Shown one piece after another: positions 14,883-21,142 of a stretch of 21,142 nucleotides of DNA. Position 1 is the stretch's first letter. Each line of letters begins with the position of its first letter. This stretch comes from an uncultured Roseburia sp. (GTDB lineage: Bacteria; Bacillota; Clostridia; Lachnospirales; Lachnospiraceae), in NCBI GenBank assembly GCA_900550935.1, contig URUD01000045.1:1-21142 (forward strand). Reading direction: 5' to 3'. The notes beneath the pieces were generated by a model. The model was not told the origin of the DNA. It searched no databases and saw nothing but the letters and a program-made list of their open reading frames with translations. The position numbers and the translations under genes were made by a program.

Positions 14883-16100
14883 ATGGCAAGATTTACATTA
14901 CCAAGAGATTTGTATCACGGAAAAGGTGCATTAGAAGCCTTAAAAACATTTGAGGGAAAGAAAGCGATGATTTGTGTGGGCGGGGGGTCCATGAAACGCT
15001 TTGGTTTCCTTGACCGTGCAAAACAATACTTAGAAGAAGCCGGAATGCAGGTGGAACTGTTCGAGGGTATTGAACCGGATCCATCGGTAGAGACCGTGAT
15101 GAGAGGTGCAGAAGCGATGCGTGCGTTTGAGCCGGATTGGATCGTAGCAATGGGCGGCGGTTCTCCGATTGATGCGGCAAAAGCAATGTGGATCAAATAC
15201 GAATATCCAGATATCACATTCGAGGATATGTGCAAGGTATTTGGTATGCCAAAGCTTCGTAAAAAAGCGCATTTCTGTGCAATTTCTTCTACTTCAGGAA
15301 CAGCAACCGAGGTGACAGCATTTTCTGTTATTACCGATTATCAGAAGGGAATCAAATATCCGCTTGCTGACTTTGAAATCACACCGGATGTAGCGATCGT
15401 AGATCCGGATCTGGCAGAGACTATGCCGCAGAAACTGGTTGCACATACCGGTATGGATGCGATGACACATGCGATCGAAGCATATGTATCGACAGCAAAC
15501 TGTGATTTCACAGATCCGCTTGCATTGCATGCGATCAAGATGATCCAGAGAGATCTGGTAGGCTCTTACAATGGAGATATGGAAAAGAGAGATTCCATGC
15601 ACAATGCACAGTGTCTTGCAGGAATGGCATTTTCCAATGCACTGCTTGGTATCGTTCACTCCATGGCACACAAGACAGGAGCTGCTTTTGCAGACTATGG
15701 TGCACATATCATCCATGGTGCTGCAAACGCAATGTACCTGCCGAAAGTCATTGCATTTAATGCCAAGGATGAGACGGCAAAAGTCCGTTACGGCGAGATT
15801 GCAGATTTTATGGGCTTAGAGGGCGCAAACTTGGATGAAAAAGTAGCGAACCTGATCGCGTACTTAAGAAAAATGAATGATGATCTTAAGATCCCACAGT
15901 GCATCAAAAATTATGGAGCTGACAGCTATCCGGTAGAGCAGGGATTTGTTCCGGAGGAAGTATTCTTAGAGAGACTGCCTGAGATTGCAGCAAATGCGAT
16001 CTTAGATGCCTGCACCGGTTCCAACCCACGTCAGCCGAGTCAGGAAGAGATGGAAAAACTGCTGAAATGCTGCTACTATGATACCGAGGTAGATTTCTAG
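14883..16100 (+). CDS. Iron-containing alcohol dehydrogenase
   Basis: A 405-aa group III (Fe-ADH) alcohol dehydrogenase that should reduce an aldehyde to an alcohol with NAD(P)H in fermentation. Visible: GGGS (33-36) and AMGGGSPIDAAK (89-100) in the nucleotide-binding domain, SSTSGTATEVTAFSVITD (135-152), KYPLAD, and metal ligands probably Asp192, His196 (GMDAMTHAIEAY), His259 (GIVHSMAH) and His278 (HGAANA). The spacing from His259 to His278 is 5 residues longer than in FucO-like enzymes (14 apart there, by recall), with ADYGAH as part of the added stretch. It resembles the alcohol-dehydrogenase half of AdhE and butanol dehydrogenases, but substrate and cofactor cannot be fixed from this. GGAGG (14874-14878) lies 4 nt before ATG. 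An extended -10 and a Rex box precede it; a hairpin follows. Confidence 0.93.
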   Translation: MARFTLPRDLYHGKGALEALKTFEGKKAMICVGGGSMKRFGFLDRAKQYLEEAGMQVELFEGIEPDPSVETVMRGAEAMRAFEPDWIVAMGGGSPIDAAKAMWIKYEYPDITFEDMCKVFGMPKLRKKAHFCAISSTSGTATEVTAFSVITDYQKGIKYPLADFEITPDVAIVDPDLAETMPQKLVAHTGMDAMTHAIEAYVSTANCDFTDPLALHAIKMIQRDLVGSYNGDMEKRDSMHNAQCLAGMAFSNALLGIVHSMAHKTGAAFADYGAHIIHGAANAMYLPKVIAFNAKDETAKVRYGEIADFMGLEGANLDEKVANLIAYLRKMNDDLKIPQCIKNYGADSYPVEQGFVPEEVFLERLPEIAANAILDACTGSNPRQPSQEEMEKLLKCCYYDTEVDF

Positions 16101-16127
16101 GAGCGGTAAAACAGAGAGGAAAAAATA

Positions 16128-16176
16128 GCAACAGGGAGTGTGACAATGGAAATTAGATTGTCGCACTCCCTGTTGC
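16128..16176 (-). terminator. Strong hairpin terminator between convergent alcohol dehydrogenase and pdaA remnant
   Basis: Twenty-base arms at 16128-16147 and 16157-16176 pair completely, with one U-G wobble, around a 9-nt loop. On the minus strand the hairpin is followed by TATTTTTT, so it is a good terminator for pdaA coming from the right. On the plus strand there is no T run after it, so it would stop the dehydrogenase transcript less well, though it may still protect its 3' end. Confidence 0.85.
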
Positions 16177-16246
16177 ATTCATGATCATAGAAGATTCGCG
16201 AAATATACATTCGTTCAATCGTTCAGATAATGGCGCAAAGTGTACC

Positions 16247-16790
16247 TTAGTTTAACAGTTCCGACAGCGGTGCAAACCGGTAACCCATTTCTTCCCATTT
16301 GGTCAGCAGCTCATCCATGATCTCTCCGTTGGTTTTCGAGGTGCTATGTAATAAGACGATGGCACCGGGGTGGATCCGGGGCAGCAGTTTGTCAAATGCC
16401 TGCTCTTTGGTCGGCTGGCTGTCAACATTCCAGTCGACATAGGCAAGGCTCCAGAAGAACGTATGGTAGCCAAGTTCTTTTGCCATCTTCAGATTTTCGG
16501 TACTGTATTTTCCCTGAGGCGGACGATAATATTTTGTCATTTCCTGTCCGGTGATTTCCTGATACAGTGCGGCGGTGTCATCCACTTCTTTCTGGAAAGA
16601 GGCAAGATTGGAGATTGAGGACATATCCGGGTGATGGTAGGTGTGATTTCCAACCGTATGTCCTTCTTCCACCATACGTTTTACCAGATCAGGGGCGGTC
16701 TCTAAAAAGTGTCCCACAACAAAGAACGTAGCGGGGGCGTTGTGTTTTTTTAGAGCATCCAGAATAGGAGCAGTGTTCCCGTTTTCGTAT
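16247..16790 (-). pseudogene. pdaA: pdaA fragment: delta-lactam-type deacetylase, N-terminus cut off by a mobile element
   Basis: The C-terminal part of a PdaA-type polysaccharide deacetylase, which in B. subtilis makes muramic-delta-lactam of spore cortex. On the minus strand family homology begins at YENGNTAPILDALKKHNAPA (from about 16789) and runs through FFVVGHFLE, EGHTVGNHTYHHPD (His of the metal site), YYRPPQGKYS, FFWSLAYVDWNVDSQPTKEQ, IHPGAIVLLHSTSKTN and the stop at 16247. The domain should begin with LTFD(D/A/N)GYENG, holding the catalytic Asp; that Asp, any signal peptide or anchor, and everything before it are absent. Upstream of YENG the frame reads LSS and then a stop (16801-16799), which is element sequence. 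ATG 16717 could start a 156-aa product but would lack the catalytic Asp. The rest of the gene should lie beyond the element if nothing was deleted. Confidence 0.85.
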
Positions 16791-16814
16791 GAAGATAGTT
16801 AATTAGGATTTAAG

Positions 16815-16842
16815 GAACTTGGAAGAACCAGGTTCTTTTTTT
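16815..16842 (+). terminator. Rho-independent terminator at the inner edge of the element
   Basis: GAACTTGG (16815-16822) pairs with CCAGGTTC (16828-16835), with one wobble and a 5-nt loop AAGAA, and is followed by seven T. It points rightward into the element although no gene precedes it on the plus strand here. It may end a gene whose body lies at the other end of the element and becomes contiguous only in the circular form, or it may insulate the element from outside transcription. Confidence 0.75.
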
Positions 16843-16904
16843 GTGGAGTCAGGAGGGAGAAAGTGTGAATTTGAAAATTTTGATGTAGAAGAAAGGAGTA
16901 ATGG

Positions 16905-17324
16905 ATGGGAAAAAGAGGACCAAAACCAAATGGATATACGGATCAATATTTGTGCTACCAAAATTGCGGAATAAATATAGTTCAGTTTTATCATGATATG
17001 GGAACAAATATCAGTCGTGTGTCAAAAGCAACCGGAATTAGCAGACAAGCATTGACTCGCTTCATGGCAAACCATACAGTGGATGATACCAATAATAAGA
17101 TTATACTGCATCTGGAGGAATTTGTCATAAAGGATTATCAGAACACGATCCAACAGATCGGAAAAGAATATGAAGAGCTTAGACAAAAGGTAGATGACAC
17201 GTGGAATTTATATTTAAAAAGGGAAGCATTATTGGACGAGTATCGATCAAAATATCATGTTGAACGAAAGCATCCAATGCAAACCAAGATTACACAAAAA
17301 GATGTTTTTGAAAAAAATGCTTGA
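16905..17324 (+). CDS. Small HTH DNA-binding protein of the element
   Basis: A 139-aa basic protein not recognised beyond its fold. After a Gly/Pro/Lys-rich start (GKRGPKPNGYTDQ), residues 37-60 read ISRVSKATGISRQALTRFMA, a typical helix-turn-helix, with a predicted helical or coiled-coil tail (about 70-125, LEEFVIKDYQNTIQQIGKEY onward) that could mediate oligomers. ATG 16905 is chosen because AAAGGAG (16892-16898) lies 6 nt upstream; the ATG at 16901 is in another frame. It is the first gene of the element and lies just before the partition genes, so a regulator of the par/rep operon is plausible, but nothing proves it. Confidence 0.8.
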   Translation: MGKRGPKPNGYTDQYLCYQNCGINIVQFYHDMGTNISRVSKATGISRQALTRFMANHTVDDTNNKIILHLEEFVIKDYQNTIQQIGKEYEELRQKVDDTWNLYLKREALLDEYRSKYHVERKHPMQTKITQKDVFEKNA

Positions 17325-17431
17325 TAAAAAGGGAAAAGAAGCAAACTTTCGTATGAATAACACCCACAAAAGCGGGACTGTTCAATACAAAAATCGCTTC
17401 TTGTAAAGAGAATAACAGAAAAAAAGACAAA

Positions 17432-17463
17432 TTACAAGTAACAAACTTAAAATAATATTGTAA
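17432..17463 (+). promoter_or_regulatory. Possible promoter/operator of the parA-parB-rep operon
   Basis: TTACAA (17432-17437) and TTGTAA (17458-17463) form a 6-bp inverted repeat, and GTAAC recurs at 17438-17442 and 17460-17464. TAATAT (17453-17458) could be a -10. It lies 30 nt upstream of the parA start and after the small HTH gene, a natural place for operon autoregulation. The match to any known site is weak. Confidence 0.3.
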
Positions 17464-17492
17464 CTATTTTGGAAAAACAGGGAGGAAGCATA

Positions 17493-18368
17493 ATGAGTGC
17501 AATTACAATTTCAATTATTAATAATAAAGGTGGCGTAGGTAAGACAAGCAGTACAGCAATTTTGGCAGAATTGATGGCATTTTTGGGACTTAGAGTTTTG
17601 TGCATCGATCTGGATGAGCAAAGCAATTTATCTATGCTTTTTAAATGCTATGAGGAAGATGATCAAAAAGTAATAGAAGGTATAGAAATACCTGTGCAGC
17701 AAAATATCTCTGATTTGTTCAAGTATCGGTTCCGGGATAAAGGACAGATCGAAGCGATCGTTCAGAAAACAGCGATTGAAAACTTATATGTGATACCAAG
17801 TAGCAAGCGGCATAAAAATACATTGACATACATTGCAGCAAATGAGACAGGAAACAATAATACTATTTTGCGAAAAGCTTTGAATACGATTAAAGATGAA
17901 TTTGACTTTATTCTTATCGACAATGCACCGGCATCGAATGTTTTGACGGTAAATAGTATATTTGCATCGGATTATATTCTGACACCGGTGCGGGCAGAGG
18001 GGTTTAGCTATAAAGGTCTCAAGGAAACAATCGAAACAATAGCATACATAAAGGAGGAGCATGATATTGAAAATGCAAATTTTCTTGGAACATACATAAC
18101 TCAGGTTGAAACCAACACAAAAATATTTAAAGAGCTTAAGGAAAGCTATAGTGAAGAGCTTGGAGTAAAATTTTTAGGTACGCCGATCCGAAAGGATATA
18201 AAGGTGGCGGAGATGGAAACTATATTTCAATCGTTGCTTAGCTATGCACCTAATACAAATGCAATATTTGATTATGCACTTCTTTTACTGGAGTTAAATA
18301 TATTGCCACAGGAGAAAGCACAGATGTTGAAAGCTGCGATCGGTCAAACTACACCGGAGGCATGCTGA
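17493..18368 (+). CDS. parA: ParA-family partition ATPase
   Basis: A 291-aa ParA/Soj-type ATPase that segregates plasmid DNA by forming ATP-dependent gradients on the nucleoid with ParB. ATG 17493 is chosen: GGGAGGA lies about 8 nt upstream and the sequence opens in the family manner (MSAITISIINNKGGVGKTS). Visible: deviant Walker A KGGVGKTS (12-19), the IDLDEQSNLS motif (38-47), a Walker-B-like segment FILIDNAPASN (about 139-149, Asn-Ala in place of the more common Pro-Pro), and TPVRAEGFSYKGL. It lacks the long N-terminal DNA-binding extension of type Ia ParA proteins, so it belongs to the short type. It is followed by parB 39 nt later. Confidence 0.93.
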   Translation: MSAITISIINNKGGVGKTSSTAILAELMAFLGLRVLCIDLDEQSNLSMLFKCYEEDDQKVIEGIEIPVQQNISDLFKYRFRDKGQIEAIVQKTAIENLYVIPSSKRHKNTLTYIAANETGNNNTILRKALNTIKDEFDFILIDNAPASNVLTVNSIFASDYILTPVRAEGFSYKGLKETIETIAYIKEEHDIENANFLGTYITQVETNTKIFKELKESYSEELGVKFLGTPIRKDIKVAEMETIFQSLLSYAPNTNAIFDYALLLLELNILPQEKAQMLKAAIGQTTPEAC

Positions 18369-18407
18369 TAATACAGTGAAATGAAAGGATCAGGAGGTAG
18401 AATATTT

Positions 18408-19817
18408 ATGGCACAGAGAAAAAATTTTAATTTTGGAGCAGCAAATAAAATATTATCAAAAAATGAGACAATAACAAGTGAACAAAAAGAAGAGAGCACA
18501 GGAGAAAATAGAGAATCAGCATCTCTTCTGGAGAAAATAGAAAAAGCAGAAATGGCATCCGGGGTGGTGCCGAAAGCTTTCAATTTCAAGTTTGTACCGA
18601 GAGCAAAACTGGTATTTCACAAAAAGAATGATTACCCGATGGAAGCAATACAGCAGATCGCGGATTCAATACTGGAATTTGGGTTGATCCATAATCTGGA
18701 GGTGGTTTATGACGAGGAAAATGATAAATATATTATTGAATCCGGGGAACAGAGAACCAGGGCGATCGATTATCTGATCGAAAAATTCCGGAACCCGGAG
18801 GAAATAGAAACAGACGAATACCAAAAATATTTGCAAAATGTTCAGCAGTTTTTCGTAGAAGGATACCCATGTAATGTAAAAACAACAATAAAACATGAAG
18901 AGGAATTATCCGGAGAAGAAAGAGAACTGGAAAGTTTGCTTTCGGAAATACGATTAACCCTGGCAAATGAAATCGGACGGGGAAATGATGACGATAGAAA
19001 GAGAACTAAGGTCGTCAGATTAAATGAGTTGATTACAAGAAGAAATGAATTGCTGGGAGAAGAGGGAAAGGTAAATGTGAATAATGAAATAGCGGATACG
19101 CTTGGGATCACAACACGTCAGGTTATAAAATATAAATCCATTTCGAAGTTGATCCCAGAGTTACAGAAAATGTTCGATGAAAATCATATTTCCTTAAAGG
19201 ATGGAGAAAACTTTTCGAAATTGGATGAGGAAGAGCAACGCCAGATTTTAGCCTTAATAGAGAATGGTAGTGATAAGCAGGAAATAAATTCCCTTTTTGA
19301 AAAGATGAAAACTATGAAACGGGAAATAGATGATAAGAAAAAGGAAATAGATACATTAAAGGAAGAAACGGTGCGTGCTCAAAAAGAGGTCGAGCGTGAA
19401 AAAAGGAACGCTGCAGACCTGGAAGAAAAAATACGTCTGCAGATCGAGAAGGAAATGGAGCAAAAGAACATTGCGGAATTGGATAAGCTGCGAGAAGAAT
19501 TGAAGCAAACACAGTTGAAATTGAAAGTATCTCAAAATAAGCAGGACGTATTAGAGAACAGACATAAGCAAAAAGTAGAAGAACTGGAAAAAAAGCTACA
19601 TGATAAAAAAGAACAGGATCTTCATTCTCGGGATATAGATTTTCTGCGTGTGTCATTACAGATGGAGGAGAAGGTAAAAACTGTTAGAATGGCGGTAGAG
19701 CAGTTAAAGAAGGCTTACACAGAGTATGAGGGGATATATGTAACGGAAACTGAAAGAAAAGAAAAAAGCCCCGAAGAGTATGAAACAGAGATAAAAACTA
19801 TTTTGAAATGGAAATAG
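18408..19817 (+). CDS. parB: ParB-family partition protein with long coiled coil
   Basis: A 469-aa ParB-like centromere-binding protein partnering the preceding ParA. The start ATG 18408 is favoured by AGGAGG about 10 nt upstream; ATG 18381 would add 9 residues. Residues about 60-125 are the ParB N-terminal (CTPase-fold) domain: DYPMEAIQQIADSILEFGLI and the SGEQRTRAID form of the GERRxRA box. An insertion of about 80 charged residues follows, then a KorB-like HTH (NNEIADTLGITTRQVIKYKS, about 218-240). From about 290 to 415 there is a long heptad-rich coiled coil (Lys/Glu/Gln), unusual for classical ParB and perhaps replacing the normal C-terminal dimer domain. Its binding sites may be the repeats at 20979-21088, or sites outside the window. 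Confidence 0.88.
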   Translation: MAQRKNFNFGAANKILSKNETITSEQKEESTGENRESASLLEKIEKAEMASGVVPKAFNFKFVPRAKLVFHKKNDYPMEAIQQIADSILEFGLIHNLEVVYDEENDKYIIESGEQRTRAIDYLIEKFRNPEEIETDEYQKYLQNVQQFFVEGYPCNVKTTIKHEEELSGEERELESLLSEIRLTLANEIGRGNDDDRKRTKVVRLNELITRRNELLGEEGKVNVNNEIADTLGITTRQVIKYKSISKLIPELQKMFDENHISLKDGENFSKLDEEEQRQILALIENGSDKQEINSLFEKMKTMKREIDDKKKEIDTLKEETVRAQKEVEREKRNAADLEEKIRLQIEKEMEQKNIAELDKLREELKQTQLKLKVSQNKQDVLENRHKQKVEELEKKLHDKKEQDLHSRDIDFLRVSLQMEEKVKTVRMAVEQLKKAYTEYEGIYVTETERKEKSPEEYETEIKTILKWK

Positions 19818-19851
19818 ATCATGAGGATCAGGAAAGGAGGAAAAGGGATAA

Positions 19852-20814
19852 GTGCAGAGGATAAGCAACGACATAATAGACAGAATGATACAGGCAAAAC
19901 TTACAAAATGTGAAATGAACCTTATGCTTTTCCTCTCATTTTATCAGGACGAATACGGCAGGGTATACGGAGTGCATTATAAAGAAGCATGTGATGCTAC
20001 AGGAATGAGCTATCAGGAATTTTATAATGCAAAAAAATCACTGGTTGAAAAGCAATTTATATGTGCTGAAAAGAGTAACCGTATCGATCATGATATAACT
20101 ATTCGAAATAATGCTTTCCTGACAAGAGAAGATGATAAACGAGGTTATATTAATACCGGGCATAATATCTTTCATACGAAAGAATTTTACCAACTAAAGG
20201 CAGGATCCATGCTTTTGGCATTAAAATTGATGAAAAATACATATGATAAACGTGGATATTTCAAAATAGGTGTTAAAAATTTTTATGAAAAATATACGCA
20301 GATATTCGGTGTGACGAAGCGCATGCTGCGTTATTATTTAATGCAGTTAAAATGCTTTTTTTCAATTGGAATAAAAGATGGAAATTACTATATAGAGCCA
20401 AAGAAAGTTATCTACAAGGCTCCAGGAGGAAAATCAGAAGCAGAGTGTCTCCGGGAACAGAGAGCGCAGGCGGTACTGCGCCGCAACAGGATAAAAAATG
20501 TTACAAGCGAGCAGAATGAGGACATAAGGACTTTTTTCCGACAGTATGAACCCACAGCCAGGGATAGGGGAAAGAAATTATTCTTTTTGATCGATGCAGC
20601 AATCGCAAGCAGTATAGCAGGTAAAAAGAAGCGTTCGTTAAATATGTTATTAATACATAAACTGATCAGAAAAAACTTATTCACTGATCAGGAAGATGCT
20701 CATATAAAATGCTCAGAAAACAATCAGAATCAATTTCTAAACATCAATCAGAGGAACTATTATTACGACGAACTGGAAAGGCTGCTGCTAAATAGTCAGC
20801 CCCAAAATATTTAG
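19852..20814 (+). CDS. Putative winged-helix replication or DNA-binding protein of the element
   Basis: A 320-aa basic protein that I cannot place in a named family. The first 90 residues (LTKCEMNLMLFLSFYQDEYG, then EACDATGMSYQEFYNAKKSL) look like a winged helix as used by plasmid and phage replication initiators. A second similar segment at about 120-175 (MLLALKLMKNTYDKRGYFKI then YTQIFGVTKRMLRYYLMQLK) suggests a duplicated winged helix, which is common in iteron-binding Rep proteins. The C-terminal 100 residues are Lys/Arg/Asn-rich. GTG 19852 is the likely start, with AAGGAGG about 12 nt upstream. It is third in the parA-parB operon and lies just before a stem-loop and four iteron-like repeats, supporting a Rep role by context. 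No catalytic motif is visible. Confidence 0.55.
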   Translation: MQRISNDIIDRMIQAKLTKCEMNLMLFLSFYQDEYGRVYGVHYKEACDATGMSYQEFYNAKKSLVEKQFICAEKSNRIDHDITIRNNAFLTREDDKRGYINTGHNIFHTKEFYQLKAGSMLLALKLMKNTYDKRGYFKIGVKNFYEKYTQIFGVTKRMLRYYLMQLKCFFSIGIKDGNYYIEPKKVIYKAPGGKSEAECLREQRAQAVLRRNRIKNVTSEQNEDIRTFFRQYEPTARDRGKKLFFLIDAAIASSIAGKKKRSLNMLLIHKLIRKNLFTDQEDAHIKCSENNQNQFLNINQRNYYYDELERLLLNSQPQNI

Positions 20815-20821
20815 TAAGAGA

Positions 20822-20846
20822 GACTGTCTGCGAAAAGCAGATGGTC
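20822..20846 (+). repeat. Stem-loop after the Rep-like gene, without a T run
   Basis: GACTGTCTGC (20822-20831) pairs with GCAGATGGTC (20837-20846) over 10 bp (two G-T wobbles) around the loop GAAAA. No run of T follows, so it is not a standard terminator. It might stabilise the mRNA end, or be an origin, nick or protein-binding structure. Confidence 0.6.
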
Positions 20847-20910
20847 TGATTGTCGTTAAAAAAATAAAAATAAGTTTGTATAGAGATCAAAAAATAGGAA
20901 ATTTAGTAGG

Positions 20911-20961
20911 AAACATTGACCCAGACAGAAAATAATATCTTCATGAGGTCAATGTTTTTTT
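20911..20961 (+). terminator. Terminator of the parA-parB-rep operon
   Basis: AAACATTGACC (20911-20921) pairs exactly with GGTCAATGTTT (20947-20957) and the T run continues to 20961. The 25-nt loop is longer than usual for a rho-independent terminator, so some regulatory role such as an alternative fold is also possible. It lies about 100 nt after the Rep-like stop codon and just before the repeats. Confidence 0.7.
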
Positions 20962-20978
20962 GTGCGCAGGAAAAAATC

Positions 20979-21088
20979 ATTCAAATTTTGTGTCTATTTT
21001 TTTATAGATATTCAAATTTTATGCTTTAAATTATTATTATCATTCAAAAAATGTGGCTGAAAATAAGAAGAATTATTCAAATTTTATG
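20979..21088 (+). repeat. Four iteron-like direct repeats with 31-33 bp periodicity
   Basis: ATTCAAATTTTGTG (20979-20992), ATTCAAATTTTATG (21010-21023), ATTCAAAAAATGTG (21042-21055) and ATTCAAATTTTATG (21075-21088) share ATTCAAA...TG on one strand. Start-to-start distances are 31, 32 and 33 bp, about three helical turns, so all copies face the same side of the DNA. Spacers are unlike each other and AT-rich. The layout suits iterons of a replication origin or ParB/Rep operator sites. The series may continue past the window. The 328 bp from the Rep-like gene to the window end hold no gene that I can support, only this array, the stem-loop and the terminator. Confidence 0.75.
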
Positions 21089-21142
21089 CATAGTAAAAAA
21101 TGAGAAAAGTCCCAGAAATAAAGGAAAAGATACAAAGTGAAA

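Larger units (their letters stand above)
16791..21142 (+). mobile_element. Left part of a plasmid-like integrated element inserted in pdaA (continues past the window)
   Basis: Starting where pdaA homology stops (about 16790), base composition becomes clearly AT-richer and gene content changes to plasmid-type functions, all on the plus strand: a terminator at the edge, a small HTH protein, ParA, ParB, a Rep-like protein, then a stem-loop, a terminator and iteron-like repeats. This could be an integrative conjugative or mobilizable element, an integrated plasmid or a phage-plasmid. No integrase, relaxase or phage structural gene is in view, so its class and its right end cannot be given. Confidence 0.8.

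Noticed and set aside
16247..16717. The 156-codon deacetylase frame as an intact short gene
   Set aside because: Family homology continues upstream of its ATG as far as YENG and then stops abruptly; the catalytic Asp motif is missing, so it is a fragment.
20979..21088. Short regular repeats as a CRISPR array
   Set aside because: Repeats are only 14 bp, AT-rich and imperfect, spacers are about 18 bp, and no cas gene is nearby. Iteron-like repeats fit better.
1..21142. tRNA, rRNA or known riboswitch genes
   Set aside because: None was recognised in the intergenic regions on either strand.

Overview
The window looks like a chromosomal segment of an anaerobic, low-to-moderate GC Firmicute, most probably a gut Lachnospiraceae (Roseburia/Agathobacter-like). 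That placement is inference, from the lepA-hemW pair, a complete set of [FeFe]-hydrogenase maturases, a CIRCE (HrcA) site, a Rex-type redox operator and two PdaA-type spore-cortex deacetylases. No database search was possible, so the genus is a guess.

Layout. (1) 1-730: an AT-rich accessory remnant holding the 3' part of a metallo-beta-lactamase-fold gene, followed by a decayed AAC(6')-like GNAT acetyltransferase. (2) 734-5512: a lepA promoter, lepA (EF4), hemW, and a membrane-anchored protein that fuses a CwlD-type amidase to a PdaA-type deacetylase. (3) 5513-9659: a leader with mutually exclusive hairpins, then a TM1266-family regulator, hydE, hydG and hydF, which together build the H-cluster of [FeFe]-hydrogenase. 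No hydrogenase structural gene is in the window. (4) 9640-9718: a long inverted repeat acting as a shared terminator between the convergent hydF and htpG. (5) htpG on the minus strand with a CIRCE operator and a good promoter, divergent from a 913-codon unknown protein with zinc ribbons and helical repeats. (6) A Rex-box-controlled iron-containing alcohol dehydrogenase. (7) 16247-16790: the C-terminal two thirds of a stand-alone pdaA on the minus strand. (8) From about 16791 to the window end: an AT-rich mobile element that cuts pdaA, with a terminator at its edge, a small HTH protein, ParA, ParB, a putative winged-helix Rep-like protein, a stem-loop, a terminator, and four iteron-like repeats about 32 bp apart.

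How the parts may work together. The metabolic core is fermentative redox management: hydrogenase maturation and a Rex-regulated alcohol dehydrogenase both dispose of reducing power. A second theme is spore cortex. In B. subtilis CwlD and PdaA act one after the other to make muramic-delta-lactam. Here one gene carries both activities fused, while the separate pdaA is interrupted inside its reading frame by a plasmid-like element. This recalls the developmentally excised elements known in sporulation genes of other Firmicutes. The right end of the element lies outside the window, so that idea is untested.
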